From positions 1 to 64,000 of the forward strand of contig NZ_JADLJL010000003.1 in NCBI RefSeq assembly GCF_015680235.1: a stretch of 64,000 bases of DNA, written 5' to 3'. Made by a program: the position numbers and the translations under genes. The DNA is from Pseudomonas guariconensis (GTDB lineage: Bacteria > Pseudomonadota > Gammaproteobacteria > Pseudomonadales > Pseudomonadaceae). Position 1 is the stretch's first letter, and the number at the start of each line of letters is the position of its first letter. Shown here piece by piece: positions 56,829 through 64,000 of this stretch. Below the pieces are notes generated by a model, which worked only from the letters and a program-made list of their open reading frames with translations, had not been told where the DNA came from and searched no databases.

Positions 56829-58691
56829 TCAAACCCACAGCTTCTTGATGTCACGCCCGCCGCAGGTCAGGTTGACCAGTGCACGGGTCACCATGACGGC
56901 GGTGAACATCGAGGTGAAAATCCCGAGGGACATGGTGACCGCGAAGCCCTTGACCGGGCCGGTACCCATGGCGAACAGGATGCCGCCGACCAGCAAAGTG
57001 GTCAGGTTGGCATCGACGATCGCCGAGTAGGCGCGGTTGAAGCCCTCGTGGATGGCACGCTGCACCGACATACCGGCGGCGATCTCTTCACGGATACGCG
57101 AGAAGATCAGCACGTTGGCGTCCACCGCCATACCCATGGTCAACACGATACCGGCGATACCCGGCAGGGTCAGGGTGGCGCCCAGCAGCGACATCAGCGC
57201 CAGCAGCAGGACCATGTTGCCCGCCAGGGCGATGGTGGCCAGCACGCCGAAGGCGCGGTAGATGGCGATGATGAACAGCGAGACGAACAGCATGCCCCAC
57301 AGGGACGCGTCGATACCCTTGGTGATGTTGTCGGCACCCAGGCTCGGGCCGATGGTACGTTCTTCTGCGAAGTACATCGGCGCGGCCAGGCCACCGGCAC
57401 GCAGCAGCAGGGCAAGCTCGGACGATTCGCCCTGGCCGTTCAGGCCGGTGATGCGGAACTGGCTGCCCAGCGGCGACTGGATGGTCGCCAGGCTGATGAT
57501 CTTCTTCTCTTCCTTGAAGGTCTGGATCGCCACGTCTTTCTCGACGCCGTCGACCACCTGCTTCTCGTAGCGGGTCATCGGCTTCTGCTCGATGAAGATC
57601 ACTGCCATGCTGCGGCCGACGTTGCTGCGGGTGGCGCGGCTCATCAGCTCGCCACCGTGGCCGTCGAGGCGAATGTTGACCTGCGGGCGGCCATGCTCGT
57701 CGAAGCTGGCCTGGGCGTCGGTCACCTGGTCACCGGTGATGATCAGGCCACGCTCGACCGCGGCGGAACGGCCGCCTTCGCGGAACTCGAAGACCTCGGT
57801 GGTGGCCTTGGAGGCGCCCGGCTCGGCACCAAAGCGGAACTCCAGGTTGGCGGTCTTGCCCAGGATACGCTTGGCTTCGGCGGTGTCCTGCACGCCCGGC
57901 AACTCGACCACGATACGGTTGGCGCCCTGGCGCTGGACCAGCGGCTCGGCCACGCCCAGCTCGTTGACCCGGTTGCGCACGGTGGTCAGGTTCTGCTTGA
58001 TCGAGTATTCGCGGATCTCGGTCACTTTTGCCGGGGTCAGCGCCAGACGCAGCACGGCGAGCTCGTTACGCTCGGTGGTGGTCAGGTCGAAATCATTGAA
58101 ATTCTTGCGGATCAGGCTGCGGGCCTGCTCGCGGGTGGCATCGTCGGCGAAGCCCAGCATGATGCCGCCGTCCTGCTGAGGCAGGCTGCGGTAGCGGACG
58201 CGCTCTTTGCGCAGCAAGGTCTTGACCTCGCCTTCGTAGACTTTCATGCGGGCGCTCATGGCCTTGTCCATGTCCACTTCCAGCAGGAAGTGCACACCAC
58301 CGGACAGGTCCAGGCCCAGCTTCATCGGGCTCGCGCCCAGGTTGCGCAGCCATTGCGGGGTGGTCTGGGCCAGGTTCAGGGCCACGACGTAATCATCGCC
58401 CAATGCCTTGCGCACCACATCCTTGGCCGGGAGCTGGTCTTCCTGGTTGGTCAGGCGCACCAGCGCACTGCCCTTCTCGCCCAGGCTGCCGCCCTTGACG
58501 GCAATACCGGCATCGGTCAGCGCCTTGGTGGCGCGGTCCAGGTCGGCCTGACCCACATGCAGCGCGGAGCTCGCACCGCTGATCTGCACCGCCGGGTCAT
58601 CCGGGTAGAGGTTGGGAGCGGAATAAATAAAGCCGATCGCCAGCACAGCCAGGATCAGCAGGTATTTCCACAGAGGGTATTTGTTCAGCAT
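56829..58691 (-). CDS. secD: Protein translocase subunit SecD
   Basis: 620 aa, ATG at 58691 (a GTG lies one codon upstream). MLNKYPLWKYLLIL starts the first helix. The large periplasmic P1 part includes GLDLSGGVHFLLEVD. The membrane core carries GMAVDANVLIFSRIREE. Works with SecF and YajC. Confidence 0.96.
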   Translation of the reverse strand: MLNKYPLWKYLLILAVLAIGFIYSAPNLYPDDPAVQISGASSALHVGQADLDRATKALTDAGIAVKGGSLGEKGSALVRLTNQEDQLPAKDVVRKALGDDYVVALNLAQTTPQWLRNLGASPMKLGLDLSGGVHFLLEVDMDKAMSARMKVYEGEVKTLLRKERVRYRSLPQQDGGIMLGFADDATREQARSLIRKNFNDFDLTTTERNELAVLRLALTPAKVTEIREYSIKQNLTTVRNRVNELGVAEPLVQRQGANRIVVELPGVQDTAEAKRILGKTANLEFRFGAEPGASKATTEVFEFREGGRSAAVERGLIITGDQVTDAQASFDEHGRPQVNIRLDGHGGELMSRATRSNVGRSMAVIFIEQKPMTRYEKQVVDGVEKDVAIQTFKEEKKIISLATIQSPLGSQFRITGLNGQGESSELALLLRAGGLAAPMYFAEERTIGPSLGADNITKGIDASLWGMLFVSLFIIAIYRAFGVLATIALAGNMVLLLALMSLLGATLTLPGIAGIVLTMGMAVDANVLIFSRIREEIAAGMSVQRAIHEGFNRAYSAIVDANLTTLLVGGILFAMGTGPVKGFAVTMSLGIFTSMFTAVMVTRALVNLTCGGRDIKKLWV

Positions 58692-58754
58692 CACGCCGCC
58701 CGTTCAAGACGCGGGGCGCGTTGCGCGCCCCGACTGGAAAAGAAAACCGGTAAC

Positions 58755-59090
58755 TCAGATAGCCTTGAGCGTACCTTTTGGCAGGGTCGCGGCCACGGCG
58801 CCCTTCTGGAACTTCAGCTCGACGTTGTCGGACACTTCCAGGACCACGAAGTCGTCGGCCACTTTGACGATCTTGCCGGCGATGCCGCCGTTGGTGACAA
58901 CTTCATCACCTTTTTGCAAGTTGCTCAGCAGGTTCTTCTGCTCCTTGGCACGCTTGGCCTGCGGGCGCCAGATCATCAGGTAGAAGATGACCAGGAAACC
59001 GACCAGGAAGATCCATTCGAAGCCGGTACCGGCTGGGCCGGCGGCAGGGGCAGCAGCGTCCGCGTAGGCGGCGGGAATCAGAAAGCTCAT
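58755..59090 (-). CDS. yajC: Sec translocon accessory protein YajC
   Basis: 111 aa. One membrane helix (FEWIFLVGFLVIFYLMIWRPQ) is followed by a cytoplasmic domain (LLSNLQKGDEVVTNGGIAGKIV). Part of the SecDF-YajC complex. Sits 63 bases before secD. Confidence 0.96.
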   Translation of the reverse strand: MSFLIPAAYADAAAPAAGPAGTGFEWIFLVGFLVIFYLMIWRPQAKRAKEQKNLLSNLQKGDEVVTNGGIAGKIVKVADDFVVLEVSDNVELKFQKGAVAATLPKGTLKAI

Positions 59091-59129
59091 TGGGCACTCC
59101 AGTTGCTATAAGTTTATAAGTGCAAACAG

Positions 59130-61309
<2,180 letters not shown>

Positions 61310-61376
61310 GATGGTGTTCGGTTCGACAGGGCCGGAAAGTTTAGCCCAAAGAGCGAAAATTGACCATGAAACCCGA

Positions 61377-61405
61377 TTGACCGTCCCTCAGAGGCTCTCT
61401 ATACT
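61377..61405 (+). promoter_or_regulatory. Promoter of tRNA-Leu
   Basis: TTGACC (61377-61382), a 17-base spacer and TATACT (61400-61405) form a near-consensus sigma-70 promoter that would start transcription just before the tRNA. Confidence 0.85.
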
Positions 61406-61417
61406 GCGCCCCCACAA

Positions 61418-61502
61418 GCCCTGATGGCGGAATTGGTAGACGCGGCGGATTCAAAATCCGTTTTCGAAAGGAGTGGGAGTTCGAGTCTCCCTCGGGGCAC
61501 CA
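61418..61502 (+). tRNA. tRNA-Leu(CAA)
   Basis: 85-base leucine tRNA with an encoded CCA end. The acceptor stem is GCCCTGA with TCGGGGC. The anticodon loop TTCAAAA gives anticodon CAA, which reads UUG. The long variable arm (TTTTCGAAAGGAGT region) and the GTTCGAGTC T-loop fit class II tRNA. A terminator follows. Confidence 0.96.
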
Positions 61503-61513
61503 AGATCCGAAAG

Positions 61514-61539
61514 AAACCGACCTTATGGTCGGTTTTTTT
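61514..61539 (+). terminator. Intrinsic terminator of tRNA-Leu
   Basis: AAACCGACC, a TTAT loop and GGTCGGTTT with a run of seven T lie 12 bases after the tRNA. Confidence 0.92.
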
Positions 61540-61789
61540 GTGCCTGGGATTTTTTTGGGGGCATGACTTGGGGTTTGAGGTGATGCGCGCGATCTACGCC
61601 CCACCTCGAAACCAAGACAGGCACCTGCCAGCCCCCCCCTATCTCCCGACAAGCAGCGACGCGCTCCACATCCCGTGAAAGAACCTGAGTTTTCGGATTT
61701 TCCCCATTCCCTGTAGGCTGTTTCCCAAACATACTCGCTCCCCCTTTCAAGCCATTGCGGTGCTCTGGATCGGGCTCTAGTCTCGGCCT
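61540..61789. other. Intergenic stretch between tRNA-Leu and the leader element
   Basis: No convincing protein gene. An open frame on the minus strand (61523-61804, 93 codons) lacks clear domains and a ribosome site; it is listed as rejected. A plausible promoter for the downstream leader lies near its end. Confidence 0.5.
61755..61783 (+). promoter_or_regulatory. Candidate promoter of the leader and DUF6124/DUF3077-like genes
   Basis: TTGCGG (61755-61760), a 17-base spacer and TAGTCT (61778-61783) fit a moderate sigma-70 promoter. Transcription would start near 61790, giving a leader of about 220 bases. Confidence 0.4.
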
Positions 61790-62013
61790 GTCGTTGCCAA
61801 TCAACGACCGGGTTTAGCCGCCCGTTCTTTCGTCGGACACCGCCGCTAATTCAATGCCGAGCCAATCGACATTGGTGCTTTATGGCAGCTGTGCGCGGGG
61901 CACCTTCGGGTGCGCCGGGTGCCTGACGTCCCGGTCGGCTAACCCGCGTTACAGCTGCCACCCATTCGTTTAGCCGCGTTCGGTGGCAGCTCCATCACGA
62001 CAGGAGCTTCACC
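61790..62013 (+). ncRNA. Candidate structured 5-prime leader (switch-like) upstream of the DUF6124-like gene
   Basis: Segment 1 (61883-61892, TGGCAGCTGT) pairs perfectly with segment 2 (61951-61960, ACAGCTGCCA). The stem continues inward as CGCGGG (61894-61899) with CCCGCG (61943-61948). Two internal hairpins follow: GCACC-TTCG-GGTGC (61900-61913) and CCGGG/CCCGG (61915-61919 with 61930-61934). Segment 2 can instead pair with segment 3 (61953-61962 with 61982-61991, ten perfect pairs). Segment 3 can pair with the ribosome site (AGCTCC 61988-61993 with GGAGCT 62003-62008). The pairings 1:2, 2:3 and 3:4 are mutually exclusive, as in an attenuator or riboswitch. The ligand, if any, is unknown. 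Confidence 0.65.
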
Positions 62014-62247
62014 ATGCTAAAGATCGTCCCCGACCCACCCTACCCCACCGAACTCGCCCATTCCCTCGAAGACATCCTGATGCAAACCTCCGAATACCTG
62101 GTTTGCGCCCTCTCCATCGCCCAACAGAACACCCTCACCCATCAAGCCTCATCCGCCCAGGCGCTGACCCTGGCCACGATGCATGAGATCGAGGCGGCCC
62201 GCGGCATGGTGAAAATGGCGCTGAGCAAGGTTCAGGTACGCTACTGA
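62014..62247 (+). CDS. Small DUF6124-like protein
   Basis: 77 aa protein beginning MLKIVPDPPYPTELAHSLEDIL, then MQTSEYLVCALSIAQQNTL and a helical C-terminus. The PDPP start and SEYLVCAL segment are features I recall from DUF6124 family proteins in Pseudomonas; no database check was possible. It has an AGGAG site seven bases from the ATG, and that site can be sequestered by the leader. No signal or membrane segment. Function unknown. The second small gene starts 14 bases later, so the two are one unit. Confidence 0.75.
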   Translation: MLKIVPDPPYPTELAHSLEDILMQTSEYLVCALSIAQQNTLTHQASSAQALTLATMHEIEAARGMVKMALSKVQVRY

Positions 62248-62261
62248 CAAGGAGGATTACG

Positions 62262-62519
62262 ATGACGAGCAAGACGGTAGGCGTCACCTGTTTTGGCTAT
62301 GGCACAGGTGATGCGCCCTTGTTTCGGGTGGAACCGGGACAGGACGCGATCCTCGCGTTGGACCAAGCCTCAGCGATGCTTCAATGCGTTCGGCGGATGA
62401 CGCTGCTGGCGGCAACCGATGGCGAGGCAGACCTCGGCTGGGCGGCACATCTGCTCAGCGACATGGCCAAGGCGATCATGGACGACGTGGAAATTGGGCG
62501 GCAGCGTACACAGCCATAG
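62262..62519 (+). CDS. Small DUF3077-like protein
   Basis: 85 aa protein with the pattern of DUF3077: GVTCFGYGTGDAPLFRVEPGQDAILALDQASAML (parts), then two helices ending LLSDMAKAIMDDVEIGR. ATG start with AAGGAGG six to eight bases ahead. It probably is translated with the preceding gene. DUF3077 proteins are small, cytoplasmic and of unknown function, often in pairs with DUF6124-type proteins in pseudomonads (recollection). Confidence 0.75.
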   Translation: MTSKTVGVTCFGYGTGDAPLFRVEPGQDAILALDQASAMLQCVRRMTLLAATDGEADLGWAAHLLSDMAKAIMDDVEIGRQRTQP

Positions 62520-62858
62520 CCCACCGCCGGATAAGCCCGCCCTCATAGAACGATGCACGAAACCCTGTGGGAGCGGGCTTGTCCCGCGATTAGCCGAGCC
62601 CGATGTCTCCATCGCCTGACACGGGCTTCGCCCTTGATCGCGGGACAAGTCGGACCGCCGCACCGCCGCACACAGCGGATCAGCGCTAGCCGCTTGTTCT
62701 CTGCATGACAGGGCTGGGTGATCTCCATAGGAGCAGTGCAAAGGTCGAGCATTGGCCTTCGATCAAGCTGATCTTCTCAACACGAGATAACGGTACACAG
62801 GCCCTCAAGTTCAACGATGTATCCTAGAAGTAAGCCCCACTTATCCAAGGCATACCCC
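62520..62858. other. Intergenic region with a REP pair
   Basis: A REP pair fills the first part (62562-62655). From about 62660 to 62858 no gene or structure is evident beyond the ribosome site of the acetyltransferase gene. Confidence 0.5.
62562..62655. repeat. REP palindrome pair
   Basis: Units ccctgtgggagcgggcttgt and gatcgcgggacaagtcgg face each other, with acgggcttcgcccttgatcg between. The second is slightly degenerate. Confidence 0.75.
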
Positions 62859-63338
62859 ATGAAGCTGACACACCGCCCCGTGCGCCACGACGATATCGCC
62901 GCCATCTGTTGCTTCCCGCAAGGTGCGGACGAACTGTTCTACATGTTCCCCAAGGCCACCTACCCGCTCACGCCGGACCAACTGAGCGATGCCATTGCCC
63001 AGCGCAGCGGCTCGACGGTGATCGAAGGTGATGGCGTGGTGCTGGGCTTTGCCAATTTCTACAAGGCCGAGCACGGTGGCGTATGTGCATTGGGCAATGT
63101 GGTGGTCGCTCCCGCCGCGCGTGGCCGTGGCGTAGCACGCTACCTGGTGCAATGCATGATCGACTTGGCCCGCGAACAGTTCGCCGCGCGGGAGGTGTGG
63201 GTGTCGTGCTTCAACCACAACACGGCGGGGCTGCTGCTTTATCCACAGTTGGGGTTCGTGCCGTTCGGCATCGAGGAACGGCAGGCACCGGATGGCAGCC
63301 GGGTCGCGCTGGTGCAGATGAGTCAAAGATTCACATGA
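62859..63338 (+). CDS. GNAT-family N-acetyltransferase
   Basis: 159 aa from the ATG at 62859 (AAGG eight bases ahead); an earlier in-frame ATG at 62817 lacks a site. The acetyl-CoA-binding motif A is NVVVAPAARGRGVARYLVQCM (about 90-110, in part), and the C-terminal NHNTAGLLLYPQLGFVPFGIEER is the typical motif B. The substrate is unknown. Separate from its neighbours and convergent with the toxin-antitoxin operon. Confidence 0.85.
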   Translation: MKLTHRPVRHDDIAAICCFPQGADELFYMFPKATYPLTPDQLSDAIAQRSGSTVIEGDGVVLGFANFYKAEHGGVCALGNVVVAPAARGRGVARYLVQCMIDLAREQFAAREVWVSCFNHNTAGLLLYPQLGFVPFGIEERQAPDGSRVALVQMSQRFT

Positions 63339-63346
63339 GCAGGTCG

Positions 63347-63643
63347 TCAGCGTGATACGGAATGAGGCTGTGCAAAAAGGTCGATTCCCAATGCACGAAC
63401 GACCCTCAGAATGGTATCGAAGCGAGGCTTGGCACCTGGCGTAAGCGCCTTGTAAAGGCTCTCACGCCCCAGGCCGCTGTTTGCTGCAATTTCGGACATT
63501 CCCCGCGCCCTGGCGATATGTCCGAGAGCACGGATGATTTCATCACTTTCACCATCGGCCAGCACCTGGCTCAGGTACTCACTGATTGCCTCATCGCTGT
63601 CCAGCAATGTAGCCATATCAAAAGGGATCAGTTTCTCTGTCAT
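63347..63643 (-). CDS. HigA-type antitoxin (HI1420-like addiction module antidote)
   Basis: 98 aa protein with a C-terminal helix-turn-helix (about 50-92, ARARGMSEIAANSGLGRESLYKAL in part). The N-terminus PFDMATLLDSDEAISEYLSQVLADGE matches the antidote family. It should neutralise the toxin and repress the operon by binding the promoter palindrome. Its ATG overlaps the toxin stop (ATGA), so it follows the toxin, as in HigBA-like modules. Confidence 0.85.
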   Translation of the reverse strand: MTEKLIPFDMATLLDSDEAISEYLSQVLADGESDEIIRALGHIARARGMSEIAANSGLGRESLYKALTPGAKPRFDTILRVVRALGIDLFAQPHSVSR

Positions 63644-63948
63644 TTCATCTCCTTCGCGAGCTGCCTGGCTTGGAGGATATCGGAGGCCTGAGAGGACTTA
63701 TCCCCACCTGCCAGCAGGAGGATCAGCCGACCCGCCTTGCAGGTGAAATAGATTCGATAGCCAGCAGCAACATCGATACGCAACTCGCTGAGGCCGCCTC
63801 CGAGCGACTTCACGTCACCCAGATTTCCCATTGCTACCCTTTCTATTCGGCGACCTATAGCCACCTTCGCCCTCAAGTTCCTTAATCCAGCCAACCATAG
63901 AGCAAAGCGCTTCGTCTGCTCGACGTCATAGATCACCACGGCCTCCAT
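63640..63948 (-). CDS. RelE/HigB-type toxin (HI1419-like)
   Basis: 102 aa protein with the RelE-like pattern: FALWLAGLRNLRAKVAIGRRIERVAMGNLGDVKSL (parts), then GGGLSELRIDVAAGYRIYFTC and LLLAGGDKSSQASDI. The Arg/Lys-rich middle and the RIYF strand are the usual features of mRNA-cleaving toxins of this family. Composition here is less GC-rich than the housekeeping genes, which suggests acquisition. Its start lies only a few bases from a perfect palindrome. Confidence 0.85.
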   Translation of the reverse strand: MEAVVIYDVEQTKRFALWLAGLRNLRAKVAIGRRIERVAMGNLGDVKSLGGGLSELRIDVAAGYRIYFTCKAGRLILLLAGGDKSSQASDILQARQLAKEMK

Positions 63949-63949
63949 C

Positions 63950-63965
63950 GTATCCTAATGGATAC
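63950..63965 (-). promoter_or_regulatory. Operator palindrome of the toxin-antitoxin operon
   Basis: GTATCC-TAAT-GGATAC is a perfect inverted repeat that ends one base upstream of the toxin ATG (63948). Its AGGAT doubles as the toxin ribosome site on the minus strand. Binding of the HigA-like protein here would block transcription and occupy the start region. Confidence 0.65.
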
Positions 63966-64000
63966 AAAGCAACAAGATTTGGAAGCGGTTCACTCTGGCA

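Noticed and set aside
61523..61804. 93-codon minus-strand frame between tRNA-Leu and the leader
   Set aside because: No ribosome site or domain. It overlaps the tRNA terminator and candidate promoter. I have a vague memory of similar annotated frames in pseudomonads, which would fit a conserved non-coding element read as protein.
61894..61904. CGGGGCACC in the leader resembles the tRNA-Leu 3-prime end and could be an attachment-site repeat
   Set aside because: Only nine to ten bases match, and the bases are accounted for by the leader stem-loops.
61790..62013. Leader as a classical amino-acid attenuator with a leader peptide
   Set aside because: No short frame with a ribosome site and repeated codons is seen ahead of the structure, and the last hairpin hides a ribosome site rather than ending in a T run.

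Overview
The window is a GC-rich chromosomal segment from a Pseudomonas of the P. putida group. I infer this from gene content and order. roxSR, a SIMPL protein and dppA-A-opdP-A-B-C-D-F lie together, followed by speC next to piuC/piuA/piuB. Then come der-bamB-yfgM-hisS-ispG-rodZ-pilW-rlmN-ndk, the complete isc operon, cysE, trmJ, suhB and queA-tgt-yajC-secD-secF. REP palindromes typical of P. putida sit in at least ten intergenic spaces. No organism search was possible.

Layout. 1-2.9 kb: an AroP-type permease and an AEC transporter. 3-5.8 kb: the RoxS/RoxR redox two-component pair and a periplasmic SIMPL protein. 6.1-16.8 kb: a dipeptide uptake operon with three substrate-binding proteins, an OprD-family porin, two permeases and two ATPases. 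16.9-20.7 kb: a SnoaL-AraC regulator, FAD oxidoreductase, cupin and polyamine-type binding protein, probably for amine or polyamine catabolism. 20.9-26.6 kb: RF3 and a FecI-FecR-FecA surface-signalling iron system. 27-35 kb: ornithine decarboxylase, then the PiuC/Sel1 and PiuA/PiuB iron genes around a Fur-box-like site. 35-37 kb: an omega-amidase/transaminase pair. 37-46.7 kb: nine housekeeping genes on one strand. 46.8-52.5 kb: iscRSUA-hscBA-fdx-iscX behind two abutting IscR type-1-like sites. 52.5-61.3 kb: cysE, trmJ, suhB, a glycine-zipper protein, Sec accessory genes and queuosine genes. 61.4-64 kb: tRNA-Leu(CAA), then a small accessory block with a structured leader, two small DUF6124/DUF3077-like genes, a GNAT acetyltransferase and a HigB/HigA-type toxin-antitoxin pair.

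The most striking unexplained signal is the leader at about 61.79-62.01 kb. Four segments can form mutually exclusive pairings (1:2, 2:3, 3:4), and segment 4 is the Shine-Dalgarno region of the DUF6124-like gene. This is the architecture of a translational switch. Other points to check are strong stem-loops after the binding-protein genes of the dpp operon, an inverted repeat in the dppA promoter region, the SnoaL-AraC fusion cluster, and a toxin-antitoxin operator that overlaps its own ribosome binding site. Starts were chosen from Shine-Dalgarno spacing and family start points. Several genes use GTG or TTG.
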